Shown: piece after piece, positions 13,218-24,271 of the stretch
Numbering within the stretch: position 1 is the first letter of the stretch
How the letters are laid out: each line of letters begins with the position of its first letter
Origin: Antedon bifida
Lineage: Eukaryota > Echinodermata > Crinoidea > Comatulida > Antedonidae
Assembly: GCA_963402885.1 (NCBI GenBank)
Contig: OY727099.1
Coordinates: 10,218,001 to 10,282,000 of the forward strand
DNA length: 64,000 bases
Reading direction: 5' to 3'
Program-made: the position numbers and the translations under genes
The notes under the pieces: generated by a model
Database searches by the model: none
Told to the model about the DNA's origin: nothing
The model's input: the letters and a program-made list of their open reading frames with translations, nothing else

Positions 13218-13985
13218 ATGGAAGTTAATATAATGGAAGTTAATATAGTGGAAGTTCCAGAAAAACCACCTCACCCTGTGACAGTATATACAGGAATACC
13301 ACATTATCCTATAAATGCTGAGTTTACGTTTTGCTCGAAAAACTACACGTTTTCAACTTATAATTACGGCCGTGGACAAGACGTTGAAATAAAAGAGTGT
13401 AGGGACTGGAAGCTGAAGAAATGTAAATCTTCAGATATTATATTTTGTCAAGAATTTACTATGGATGTTATAGACTCTTTTACAAATTTTGATAAGTACT
13501 TCAGTAAGGGAGTAAATGGATACACAGCAGTTTTGGTCAAGAAATTAAAGTTTTGTCAAAGTGAACAGTTACCGGTAAATGTTTTAGATGATATTTTACC
13601 AAACCACCAAGGCCGTCATTGTACAGTAAAATTGGATGATTTTATCGTTATTGCATGGCACGGCAAGTATAAAGACAAAAAAAAAAAAGACAGTTTTAAA
13701 CTTCTTCAAAATGGCGCTACTAAGCTAGCAAATCAATACAATTTACAAGTTATCATCGGTGGAGATTTTAACTTACCAGCAAAGGATGCCAAACGCCTAA
13801 TAGCGGAACGAAAAAGTCGTCAGTTCATCAACAATCCACCATATATAATCAGACCTAATGATTTTGATTATTTCTATGTTGTATTCCCTATATTTAAATG
13901 CTATAAAGCTACCCCTCTACCATCACCCCTTCAGATTGAGGACACTATTATAAAAGACATTCAGTGCTTATTTAAAGACGCTTAG
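13218..13985 (+). CDS. EEP-like (endonuclease/exonuclease/phosphatase fold) protein
   Basis: One uninterrupted frame of 255 codons. Motifs occur in the order expected of the EEP fold: STYNYGRG near residue 55, SDIIFCQEF near 75 (the QE pair normally binds metal), IAWHGKY near 145, VIIGGDFNLP near 180 (the GDFN catalytic motif) and DFDYFYVVF near 220, where classic members have SDH. Divergent EEP proteins with DYF at this place form large families in several marine invertebrates; that is from memory of the family and was not checked. There is no signal peptide or membrane helix, so it is probably intracellular. The start was chosen at the first of two closely spaced in-frame ATGs (MEVNIMEVNI); either could be used. 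Nuclease activity is possible but unproven. Confidence 0.7.
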   Translation: MEVNIMEVNIVEVPEKPPHPVTVYTGIPHYPINAEFTFCSKNYTFSTYNYGRGQDVEIKECRDWKLKKCKSSDIIFCQEFTMDVIDSFTNFDKYFSKGVNGYTAVLVKKLKFCQSEQLPVNVLDDILPNHQGRHCTVKLDDFIVIAWHGKYKDKKKKDSFKLLQNGATKLANQYNLQVIIGGDFNLPAKDAKRLIAERKSRQFINNPPYIIRPNDFDYFYVVFPIFKCYKATPLPSPLQIEDTIIKDIQCLFKDA

Positions 13986-16078
13986 GAAGTTTTAATGGAC
14001 TTTGTCAATACGGCTCTTCGCATCTGGACGGTAGAAATTCTCCGGTTAAAATCCATTGAAAAAACACCACAGTGTATAAGCATGGGAAGTATAAATTTAT
14101 CTAATTTATAGGTCCATGATATAAGCATAGTGACCGTGACTGCGGAAAAACGGTGATGACAAACACCTATGCTTATACACTGTACTGGTTTTTTTTCGAT
14201 GAATATTGTTTTCAATCATACAGTGATGTAGACCAATCTTTTACGAACATTTTACAGTCATTTTTTTAGTCGTGACATAATACGTCACGTAGGACAAAAA
14301 ATAAATTCGTTAAAATTAATAAATTAAAATTGTTAGGATATTTTTGCTATGATAAATTGATAAATCCAAGTGTGATGTATACTATACTTTTTACCAAGGA
14401 AGGGCATGCATGAATATTATGTAATATAAACAACAGTTAACGAATCTTTAGCTGACCAAATTTATTTGTATCGCATTGCTGTTACCTATTGTTACTGTTA
14501 CTATTATTCTTTATGATGAATAAATAAACGGACAAAAATATCGAATGAATTGTTTGTGCAAATATGACGAACTAATAAGGAAGTTAACGTCAACATTCAA
14601 TAACACACCTAATATAGTTCTATCAGTATTAACAGTCACTTTAGGACTTTATCTGTGTTTATTGTATTTTTGTAACAGTCTAGTTCAACAATAATTCTTT
14701 ACAAGCATAATGAATAGCATTAGTAGGCCTAAGTGTTACACATTCCTCTCTATTATTATATTTTACAAACTAAAGTCATCTCCTTACATTAATGATATAA
14801 CAAAGTGCTTGTTTTATATAGTAATTGTATTATAATATAGTAAATGTCTTTCAGGTATGAAGCGTCTCACATACACACAGAGCCAAAATAATACCTTGGA
14901 CCTGCACTGTGTATGGACTCTAAACTTACGGTTTTCATTAAACACATCATTTTATGCTATCCGTTCTAAACTTCTTATTTTCAAACTTTTGCATTCCTCT
15001 CATTCATCTCATCGATTTTTGTCTTGGTGAAAAGGGAGGATATGTTATATTCCTCCCCTGAGTTTATAGCCTCTCTACCCGAACACGAACAGAATAGAAT
15101 AATGAATACTGTCATAACTACGTTTTTAATCAATTTTTATCATCTTTTATTGTCATTTATATATTTTAGTTAATTTTATTTTCTTTAAATGTAAATGAAG
15201 GAAAATGTGGATTTTAACATTGAAAGCAATCATCTTATGTATATACAATGTAAACTATATCAATTTATGGTACCTGCTTTTAACAATGTATCACATAAAT
15301 TAGCGAAAAAATATGTTTAAAAACAATATTTAAATGTACACACATGTATAAATATGTATTGTTATACTTATAACAGAGCATAATAAAAGTGGGACGAACT
15401 AAAGTCATGGTTATTTACAAGAAGCTTTGTGAACCAGGTACGTAAATACGCCTACGACATTCAAAACATGACATAACAATTGATCCGATATAAATGCAAA
15501 ATTAGTATTCTACCCGGGTGACGCTTCTAAAATTACAGGTATCCCCGTAACAGAGTATGAGTACTGTAATACGTTGTATGCTCCACCTATATACTTTATG
15601 TTTTTCAACGATTTTCATGTATCACTACATACATACAGAATATGGGATACAATATTTTAATGACTCTGTCTAGAATAGGTATATTCTTGTGACAGATTGC
15701 ACCCATGCCTGCCTATAAATAGTAATAATTAACTATCTATAAGGGATACAACGGGAACCCCTGTGACAGATTGCACCCCGCTATAATTTAACAGTAATAA
15801 TTCACTAAACTATCCATTATAAAGGGATACAATATTTTACGGGTGAACCATTTTACGGGCTGTCTAGAATAGTAGGTATCCCCATAACAGATGCACCCCT
15901 ATATAGATGCACTCTGTTACGGAGATATACCTGACATGTTTGGACATGCTTTTAAACTTCTCGATATTTCATATTTCCACGTTGGGATATCTGGTGTTAT
16001 TTGAATAAGAAAAAAAAGACAAAAATAGTCATAACAGAATCAACACACAGAATCAGCATATAACATAATTAATTTGAA
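13986..16078. other. spacer with nested hairpins and receptor-flank repeats
   Basis: No gene seen. At 14070-14185 a hairpin (acagtgtataagca ... tgcttatacactgt) contains a smaller palindrome. From about 14270 the sequence repeats a receptor 3' flank (cgtgacataatacgtcacg), although no receptor precedes it, so a receptor copy was probably lost. R1 follows at 15535-15930 and the common leader at about 16035-16078. Confidence 0.5.
14081..14118. mobile_element. mini-palindrome H7 with 7-bp flanking repeat
   Basis: A 38-bp imperfect palindrome with ends CATGGGAAGTATAAATT and AATTTATAGGTCCATG. It is flanked by gtataag (14074-14080) and atataag (14119-14125), a 7-bp direct repeat with one mismatch. 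It sits inside the left arm of a larger hairpin, which is continuous again if the element and one repeat are removed. Confidence 0.6.
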
Positions 16079-17243
16079 ATGGAGAGACGTTTTGTAACAC
16101 TGTTAGTTAGTTTGTTAAGGCTGCTTGTAGTTAATGCAGTTGAAGATGACTTAGGATTTAGTTCAAACATTGGTTCTATAGCTCTGTATGAGGGTGGAAC
16201 AGGCCAACTAAAATGCTCAGTATCAGACATGATCAAATATACAATCTCATGGTATAGAGAAACAAGAAATTGTGACAGAACAATCATTTACAGTGATGGA
16301 ATGTTGATACTGAACAACTTGGGAAGAGAACAAGAAGCATACAGCAACCATAGTAGATATGATGTTCAAATAAAACAAGTAAAAGGACGAGATCTTGGCT
16401 ATTTACTTAATGATAATAATTACACTTGTGAAGTTAGTCTCAAGTCTACAGGTGAGATAGTACGAATATCATCTGGTGTTATTGCGGTCAGTCTAATTAC
16501 CGAAAACAACCGAAAATAACCGAAAACAACCAAAACAACCGAAAACAACCATAAACAACCGAAAACAAACCTTAATCACTTCAGTATTAACTTAAGTGAC
16601 GAAAACCGGGGACGAAAACGCAAATTTAGGTAAAATCATTCTTTGTTTTTGAAAAGACGAAATGTGTTTTGTAAGTAAATGTAGTCTACGGTGTATTTCA
16701 TTGAATTCGTACGATTTTGAGTTGTATTTTGTGCACACTACCATTTCGTATGGTCTTCCTTGGCTTTTGCGCGCGCGGTTTTCTCTTTGTATGGTCTTAG
16801 CTTTAGAAATAATAGACATTAACAAAAATATTATACAAATTTGTTTTCGGTATTTAGATTTTTTTATTTTGTTTTCGGTTTGTTTTCGGTTTATTTTCGG
16901 TTGTTTACGGTTGTTTTCGGTTGTTTGTGGTTGTTTTCGGTTGTTTTCGGTTGTTTTCGGTTGTTTTCCAATCTGTGAGTCAAGTGACTTTTCAACAGAT
17001 TTCATTGGTTCAAATATTAAGATGTCCTGCTATTCTGAACCTGGTAATCCAATTATCACTGGATTTGGTCAAAGTGTGAAGCTACAGTGGTTAAAAAATA
17101 AAAAATATCAAGAAAGATACAATTATGTCCTCTGGACAACAGCAAATACAGCTGCAGAGTTTTGATCAAATTGGACGTCACGCATAATATTGTATCGCAA
17201 ACACATCATTATGAAGGTCATATTGTACCAGTGTATGACAATG
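16079..17243 (+). pseudogene. two-Ig receptor pseudogene (copy B)
   Basis: Paralogue of 2293 without its early stop. Signal peptide and Ig 1 are open (DDLGFSSN, QLKCSVSD, SWYRETRN, NYTCEV) to SSGVIAVSLITENNRK, where the remnant fold-back element ends the frame. Ig 2 resumes at CESSDFSTDFIG, and the same internal deletion fuses LQWLKNKK to the tail, so Ig 2 is half gone and no membrane helix is left. If the first frame is translated it would give a secreted single-Ig protein of 146 residues. A secreted decoy is an alternative to a dead gene; the shared lesion with copy A favours a dead gene. Confidence 0.75.
16494..16972. mobile_element. fold-back element, internally deleted copy
   Basis: Same ends as the element at 2706 (accgaaaacaacc runs, then ggttgttttcgg runs). 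About 500 internal bases are missing, including most of the left arm: gaaaacaaacc joins directly to ttaatcacttcag. The right end has gained extra ggttgtttt units. It disrupts the hinge of the receptor pseudogene at the same place as in copy A. Confidence 0.6.
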
Positions 17244-17760
17244 CACAATGGCACATAATACCGTACCTGACGAACCACACTACATCACCATGGCACATAA
17301 TACCGTACCTGACGAACCACACTACATCACCATGGCACATAGTACCGTACCTGACGAATCACAATGGCACATAATACCGTACCTGGACGAACCACACTAC
17401 ATCACAATGGCACATAATACCGTACCTGACGAACCATTTAAAACACTACATCACAATGGCACATAATACCGTACCTGACGAACCATTTCAAACACTACAT
17501 CACAATGGCACATAATCCAGTAAGTACTATTTGTACGATTGGTGAGAAAAGCTACAAGCTTACAACTTGGAATGGTAATGATAATACCATACCTGACGAA
17601 TCACAATGGCACATAATACCGTACCTGGACGAACCACACTACATCACAATGGCACATAATACCGTACCTGACGAACCATTTAAAACACTACATCACAATG
17701 GCACATAATACCGTACCTGACGAACCATTTCAAACACTACATCACAATGGCACATAATCC
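17239..17760 (+). repeat. 42-bp tandem repeat, two blocks
   Basis: Same unit as at 3889. About six units (17239-17520) lead into a first copy of the EEP 5' end (gtaagtactatttgtacg, GEKSYKLTTWNG), then a second block of about four units (17586-17760) leads into the real EEP frame. The gene start was therefore itself duplicated within the repeat. Confidence 0.85.
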
Positions 17761-18454
17761 AGTAAGTACTATTTGTACGATTGGTGAGAAAAGCTACAAG
17801 CTTAGAACTTGGAATGGTAGTTATGAAGACGACGAAGAGAAAATAAATTACTGTCAGCGTTCAGATATTATATTTTGTCAAGATTTTACTAAAGCTATGA
17901 AGCATTCTATCACACACTACCTTGAGTATTATGATCCGGTACTCTATAGCCTAAGCAGAAGAAGACTCCCTATGGCATTATGCATAAATGGAACGACGTA
18001 TCCTTTTAACGGAGATACATTGATAACATCACATTATCCTTTAAAAGTGATGCAATTATCAGACAATGAGAGTCGACTTTGGCCTGTAAAGCTGGAAAAG
18101 GAAATCATTATCTCATGGAATAGCACATTTTATCGACCACGACAATCACCAGAAGAAAACTTTAAAGATCTTCAGGACTATGCATTTTACCTTGCTGAGA
18201 AATTTAAGTTGCCAGTCATCATTGGCGGAGACTTCAACTTAGAAGCAGACGAAGCCAGAATTAACATGATGGATCCACCAGAGGGCCTTGATCGGTACAT
18301 TCGAAGTCCAGTGAACATCTTTGACAATATGGATAATCATGATTACTTTTATTTTGTGGTTCCAGCGGGAATAAAATTTAAATGCGAAGGAGCAAGTGCA
18401 CGGCGACCAACAGCACCTCAGCAGATGAGACAGGTGAAGCAAACAAAACACTAG
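17747..18454 (+). CDS. EEP-like nuclease-fold protein (copy B)
   Basis: Open frame of 235 codons whose ATG lies in the last 42-bp repeat unit (MAHNPVSTICTIGEK). Fold landmarks: LRTWNG near residue 27, SDIIFCQDF near 45, IISWNST near 126, VIIGGDFNLEA near 158 and NHDYFYFVVP near 200. Compared with the gene at 13218, the metal-binding pair reads QD instead of QE and WHG reads WNS, so catalysis may be reduced or lost although GGDFN is kept. It follows the receptor pseudogene closely on the same strand. Copy A at 4111 is the broken sister. The replaced start region and neighbouring pseudogene leave some doubt that it is expressed. Confidence 0.6.
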   Translation: MAHNPVSTICTIGEKSYKLRTWNGSYEDDEEKINYCQRSDIIFCQDFTKAMKHSITHYLEYYDPVLYSLSRRRLPMALCINGTTYPFNGDTLITSHYPLKVMQLSDNESRLWPVKLEKEIIISWNSTFYRPRQSPEENFKDLQDYAFYLAEKFKLPVIIGGDFNLEADEARINMMDPPEGLDRYIRSPVNIFDNMDNHDYFYFVVPAGIKFKCEGASARRPTAPQQMRQVKQTKH

Positions 18455-20318
18455 GACGGACCTTGTGTGCGTAAAGAAAATAGAAGAAGAATAGCTCTTA
18501 TTCGAATTTTTAGTATTCTTAGAATTTTATCATCTTTAAAATAGTGTAATACTTTAATAGCATAAACATTTTGAATTTGATTCAACAGTTTTAAAACTTT
18601 TTTTACTGATTATATACTAGAAGATGTTATTTTATTTGTTAGTGTTTTAAAGTTTAATTTTCATATTTTTAGACATTGGCCAGAACTGTTAATTTAAAGT
18701 ATTATTTATGTGTTTAGAATAGGGTTGTTATCCATGATTCTTGCAATTATCGCAAATAATTGTTTGCACTTTTAGTTTATTTTACAAAAGGGTTTGTATC
18801 TATATAAACTTTAAAACGTCTAGATATCAAAGTAACATTGAAATAATTAGTTTATTTTTTTTAATTGTTAAATTAGCTAGGTTTTTGTTGGGTCTAATGA
18901 TTATTAAGTTGAAACGTTTATAATTTAATCCTGTTATAAATAGATCTTTGACTTTTATTTTAATAGATGATGAGTATTATAATGTAAGGATACTACGGAA
19001 TGTGGTGTAGCGGGTTCAATGAGCAGTATCGCCTGTGGCTTAGTAGAACTTCTCTGTTTCCTTAAAAAGTGTAAAATTAATTGTTGGCAATAGGCATTCA
19101 ATGTATTAATTAGCATTCAACATATCTCGTGTTATTTAGATGATTGGTAATAAATTTTATTATAGCTACGTACGAACTATAAATTCATCATGTTGGTATT
19201 TGTTGTTGCACTGACAGTAATTGCATTTGTTTATGAACAACCAATCAACAAAGAGATCGGGATGCAGAGCTCCTCTTCGTTTTGCCATTCAGGTTGTTCA
19301 TTTCTGTTTATTTCTTGAAACAATCAACCAGATGGTTTGTAAAGCTCTACAAGTACAGTAGGCCTATACCGGCGATGTTTTGAGTGCATATTCCGAAGTA
19401 GGCCCATGTACAGGATATTAAAATGACCCTGAACATCCATGGACGTAAACATAATTTTGATTTTGTTATTGATGTTTTTGTCGCTTCAGTGTCACACCAC
19501 TCATTACTCGCACCCGTAACGTTCTAAGGGTGTAAATTAGTTTGCTGTAACTTAGGGAATACCACATCGTTTTAGTAAACAAACAAATATAGGCCTATAG
19601 GTGGCCTATTTGAATACCGTTTTGAATATGATATAGTAATAAGTTCCATTAGGTATGAAAAACCGCACAAACCGGAGAAAATAATTAAGGTTATGAAATT
19701 AAGTACCGTACTAATTACTAACTAACTAATTAATAAACTTCATGACGAGCAAACAGTGTCCTTAGCTCAGATAGAATTTCGATGTTGAAATTAGAATAAC
19801 AGTCTACTGTTGAAATAAAAACACAATATCTAAAAGATTTTTACGCTTCATTGGAATGGAATATATGTGTTATAAATAGTTTTGAATTTGCTAGAATTGG
19901 CACCATAGCATATTATTATAACTTACTTTTGTCAGTGACAATAGATGATGGCTGTTTGTGCACTTACTAAAAATACCAACGAATCATTGAAAACAAGGAA
20001 GTTCATACCTTTAATTTAAAAATGTCAAAATCAAGTCCCCGTGATTGTATTTATGATATGATAATTAGTAATAAACAAATACTGTGAATCCATGAGAAGA
20101 CGTACACATTTGGAAGTTATCCATGTTCAGGTGACAAAATGACCTCATCTGCCTGCACAATGCCTTCTATAACTCTGTTATGCAAGGTTTCCGTTTCGTA
20201 TGGAAACACCAATAATAAAATAACGGTGTCTAAAATAATAAGGAAATAATAACATGAAAACAATATTTAAAATATAAGTTTACCCAAAAAAGAAAACAGA
20301 ATCAACATACAATTCGAA
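18455..20318. other. spacer paralogous to 4702-6687
   Basis: No gene seen. Aligns along its length with the spacer after EEP copy A. Differences include a distinct segment at about 19445-19625 (containing the taggcctataggtggccta phrase) in place of 5705-5935. Ends with the receptor leader acagaatcaacatacaattc. Confidence 0.5.
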
Positions 20319-21368
20319 ATGGAAAGACGTTTTGTAACACTGTTAGTTGCTGTTTTAAGGCTTTGTATAGTTAATTCAGTTGAAGATGACCTAGGGTTTA
20401 GTGCAAAGACAGGCTCTATAGGTCTGAGTGATGGTGGAACAAACCAACTAAAATGCTCAGTATCAAACATGACCAAATATACAATCTCATGGTATAGAGA
20501 AACAAGAATTGGTGACAGAACAATCATTAACAGAGATGGAATGTTGATACTGAACAACTTGGGCAGAGAACAAGAAGCATACAGCAACCATAGTAGATAT
20601 GATGTTCAAATAACACAAGTACATGGACGAGATCTTGGTTATTTACTTAATGGCAATAATTACACATGTGAAGTAAGTCTGAAGTCTACAGGTGAGGTAG
20701 TACGAATATCATCTGGTGTTATTGTACTTGCTAAATATACACCATCATTGATTTACCCAATATGTGAGTCAAGTTACTTTTCAACAGATTTAATTGGTTC
20801 AAATATTACGATGTCCTGCTATTCTGAACCTGGTAATCCAAGTACTACTGGACTTGGTGAAAGTGTACAGCTACAGTGGTTAAAAAATAAAAAAACAGTT
20901 CAAGATGTTGTGCAGGAAGATACAACTACTTTTACTTACTTAAATTACACATTTACACTAACAGTTGATGATTTAAATAGTACATTCATATGTAATAATG
21001 GCGTTAACAGTTGTAACTTGACAAGCACCTATGATCAACAGAAAAGCACGATCTCAACAACTGATTTACAAACTCAGCCTACAGATTTACCGTCTTCTAG
21101 TTGCTTAAACTTACCAATCATTATTACTGTTAGCATTGTAAATGTTGTATTTTCAACTGTTTGTCTTCTTGTTGGTCTTTACTATTGTAAGAGGAGAATC
21201 ATCAAGAAAGACGTAACGAATAGTGCTTCTGGACAACAGCAAATACAACAGCAGAGTTTGGATCCAATTGGACATTATTATGATGATGCACAAATTGAAT
21301 CGCAGGAACATCATTATGAAACCCATATTGAACCACAGTATGACTATGCTGATTCTGGAGCTGTTTGA
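20319..21368 (+). CDS. two-Ig type I receptor, intact
   Basis: Single open frame of 349 codons. Residues 1-21 are a signal peptide. Ig 1 is about 22-130: Cys in QLKCSVSN, Trp in ISWYRET, Cys in NYTCEV. Ig 2 is about 145-250: Cys in TMSCYSEPG, Trp in LQWLKNKK, Cys in STFICNNG. A Thr/Ser/Pro-rich stalk leads to a helix at about 266-291 (IIITVSIVNVVFSTVCLLVGL), then CKRR and a tail ending QYDYADSGAV. Sequons include NMT, NHS, NYT and NST. Tail tyrosines lie in YYDDA, YETH and YDYA; none is a strict ITIM. The start is supported by a leader and signal peptide shared with the paralogues. A cell-surface recognition role is inferred from domain layout and from the tandem family. A 96-base in-phase GT-AG segment (20692-20787) covers the hinge. 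Confidence 0.85.
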   Translation: MERRFVTLLVAVLRLCIVNSVEDDLGFSAKTGSIGLSDGGTNQLKCSVSNMTKYTISWYRETRIGDRTIINRDGMLILNNLGREQEAYSNHSRYDVQITQVHGRDLGYLLNGNNYTCEVSLKSTGEVVRISSGVIVLAKYTPSLIYPICESSYFSTDLIGSNITMSCYSEPGNPSTTGLGESVQLQWLKNKKTVQDVVQEDTTTFTYLNYTFTLTVDDLNSTFICNNGVNSCNLTSTYDQQKSTISTTDLQTQPTDLPSSSCLNLPIIITVSIVNVVFSTVCLLVGLYYCKRRIIKKDVTNSASGQQQIQQQSLDPIGHYYDDAQIESQEHHYETHIEPQYDYADSGAV

Positions 21369-23530
21369 ATCCTCTTGTTATGATATCAACAAATCCATCA
21401 CATCTTTCTGAATAAACTATACCTAACTATTAGCTATTGTCGATCCTATACAAAATTGAATAATTGAATAAACCACAGCTAGTTCGATTATGATTAAACA
21501 GTTATGACTACATATGTTTGTGGAAAAGGAACCGTTATAATGAATCACGATTATTCTCTGTCGTGACATACACGCAGGACAGAAAACAGATTTGTTAAAA
21601 TTAATAAATTAAAATTGTTAGGAAATTTTTGCTATGATAAATTGATAAATACAAGTGTGTATGTATACTTTTTACCAAGGGCAGCATAAATATTATGTGT
21701 ATATAAACAACATAATTATTGGGCCGTTAACTTTTAAAGTTACAGTATTATAAATAATCTTTAGCTGACCGAATTTATTTGTATCGCATTGCTGTTACCT
21801 ATGTTACTGTTACTATTATTCTTTATGATGAATAAATAAACGAACTAAAATATCGAATAAATTGTTTGTGCAAAAAAGGCAAACTAATAAGGAAGTTAAC
21901 GTCAGGATAACAGGGAAATAACAATTCAATAAGGAAAGAGTTAAATATTTAAAATACTAAAGCAAAAGGAAAGTCATTCAAACACACGTATGTACAATGA
22001 ACTGTTTAAAGTCATACCATTCAGATTCAATACAGTTTACGAAATGATTCATTATCATTATCATTATTGTTTTTTCTTAATGTTCTTTTCTTTTGAACAC
22101 ACTACTGAAAATAAGAATAAACATGGAGTAAATACTTACTGTCTAAAACATAACGACATGGTGTCAGTGATATTGTTTTAAAGATTTTATTTTTAATGTT
22201 TTCTTGAACTCGAAAAAAGAGGGGTGATTTTGGCAGTAGTGAAGAACTCAATTGATAATAATGTACCATAGCACCTATCGTACTGTAATAACACATCTCT
22301 GATTATTTTCAATAATAGAATATAATTCTGTCAGTATTAACAGTCACTTTAGGACTTTTATTTGTGTTTATTGTATTTTTGTATACAGTCTAGTTCAATA
22401 ATAATTCTTTACAAGCATAATGAATAGTATTAGTGGGCCTAAGTGGTACACATTCCTCTATATTATTAGGCCCTATATTCGACAAACTAAAGTAATGGTT
22501 ATTTACAAAAGGTTTGTGAACACACAGGTACGTAAATACGCCTACGACATTCAAAACATGACATAATAATTGATCCGATATAAATGCAAAACTATTCTAC
22601 CCAGGTGACGCTTCTAAAATTGCAGATATCTCCGAACAGAGTATGGGTATTGTAATACGTTGTATGCTCCGCCTAATTTTAAGGGCTGGCTCTGTCTAGA
22701 ATATTAAGTATATTATTGTGACAGATTGCACCCCTGCCTGCCAATAAATAGTAATAATTAACTATCTATAGGCCTAAGGGATACAACGGGAACCCTTGTG
22801 ACAGATTGTACTCCCTATAATTTAACAGTAATAATTCACTAAACTATCCATTACAAACGGATTTTACGGGTGAACCATTTTACGGGCTGTCTAGAATATT
22901 AGGTATCATCCCCGTGACAGATGCACCCGGCCCTATATAGATGCACTCTGTTATTACGTACGTGGATACCTGACATTTTAGAACCCTTTTTGGTATTTGT
23001 CAAAAATAAATGTGTTTGATATTCACCAAAGAAAAGAAAATGTTGATGATGGAGGTTCAGTCCTCAAAAAACATCAAAAATGTCAATGCTCGTCGTGTAG
23101 GCCTACTAAACATGATTGATATTTTGAAAGGATGATCAGTGATCAAAAACAAATATCTCGATTGTTGTTGTGACCCTATGATTGCTATTACTTTAGATAG
23201 ACATAAGAGAATGGAGAGCTGAATACTAATATCGGTCCTTGTTTATAATTAATTCATGCGTTGTTTTAATGAATTGGCATCGCATTTTCCGCCCTTTGGT
23301 AACGCCTGACATACCTTTTTTTTATTGTATAGATGCTAATAACTTTTTTAAAAGCGCCCACTATGACTTGATGAAGTTTTAAAATGTCATAGCGTCCTCT
23401 GTTGTTTGGACATGCTTTGATATTTCATTTTTTCAAGTTGAGAGGTTTTGTATTTGAATAAAGAAAAAGAAACAAATAGGCCTATTACAGAATCAACACA
23501 CAGAATCAGCATACATAATGATTACTTGAA
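21369..23530. other. intergenic spacer, 3' flank and R1
   Basis: No gene seen. AATAAA follows the receptor stop at 21411. The family 3' flank runs to about 22500 and R1 covers about 22620-22975. The left breakpoint of the 6,251-bp tandem duplication is at about 23018. The conserved leader precedes the fragment at 23531. Confidence 0.55.
21411..21416 (+). terminator. polyadenylation signal of the receptor gene
   Basis: AATAAA 43 bases after the stop codon in the phrase tttctgaataaactat, which is conserved behind the other receptor genes (for example 25346 and 31597). Confidence 0.55.
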
Positions 23531-23730
23531 ATGGAGGGACGTTTTGTAACACTGTTACTTGGTGTTTAAAGGCTGCTTATAGTTACTTCAGTTGAAGATG
23601 ACTTAGGATTTAGTTCAAACATTGGTTCTCCTTGCTCTTAGTGAGGGTTGAACAGGCCAATTAAAATGCTCAGTATCAGACATGACCAAATATACAATCT
23701 CATGGTATAGAGAAACAAGAAATGGTGATA
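23531..23730 (+). pseudogene. receptor 5' fragment
   Basis: Leader, start and signal peptide (MEGRFVTLLLG) are recognisable, but one base lost or gained turns the signal peptide into a stop (ggtgtttaaagg against ggtgttttaagg), and further changes follow at gttctccttgctc. Receptor homology ends at RNGD, after the Ig 1 tryptophan. The sequence beyond (tactgtacattc) is unrelated. Confidence 0.8.
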
Positions 23731-24271
23731 CTGTACATTCATTTTTTAAATGTTAGGCTATAACGTATATTAGTTAAATCAAATATTACTGTTGTCTTAA
23801 TCTTTCCAGGAAATTATGTTTAAAAACAATTTTTTAGAAAAACTGTTTACAATTGTGTTACTGTATATATGCAGAACAGAATGTTTGGAGACAACTAGAG
23901 ACTCGCTCATTGTTATAATGTAGCGTCTTTGATCATCATCTGTATATAAAATATTTGTATGATAACCAAGAATAGGCCAATAGAATTCAATGAAGTTATA
24001 TTGATAATATAATAACAATTTGGTTGTATATTCCTGGCAAAAGTATTATTGTTTTATAAATCTAAATGTATATATTAGGCCTATTCATATATGGGTAACA
24101 ATTGTTCCTGTTATTGTAGAATAATTGATGTTTCAATTGTTTTGCATAAATATTGTTCTAAAACCAATGGTTTAAATGTTTTAATTTTCACAACTCAAAT
24201 ATTTCCGTGTTTTAAAGAATATTAAAAATAGGCTAACCCAAAAAAGAACACAGAATCAAATATAATTCGAA

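Noticed and set aside
20319-21368. ITIM or ITAM motifs in the receptor tail
   Set aside because: The tyrosines are followed by YDDA, YETH and YDYA; none has the required Leu/Ile/Val at +3, so I only call the tail tyrosine-rich.
21223-21411. Secondary open frames overlapping the receptor tail (also 279-560, 25104-25346, 31355-31597)
   Set aside because: They are shadows of the conserved tail in another frame.
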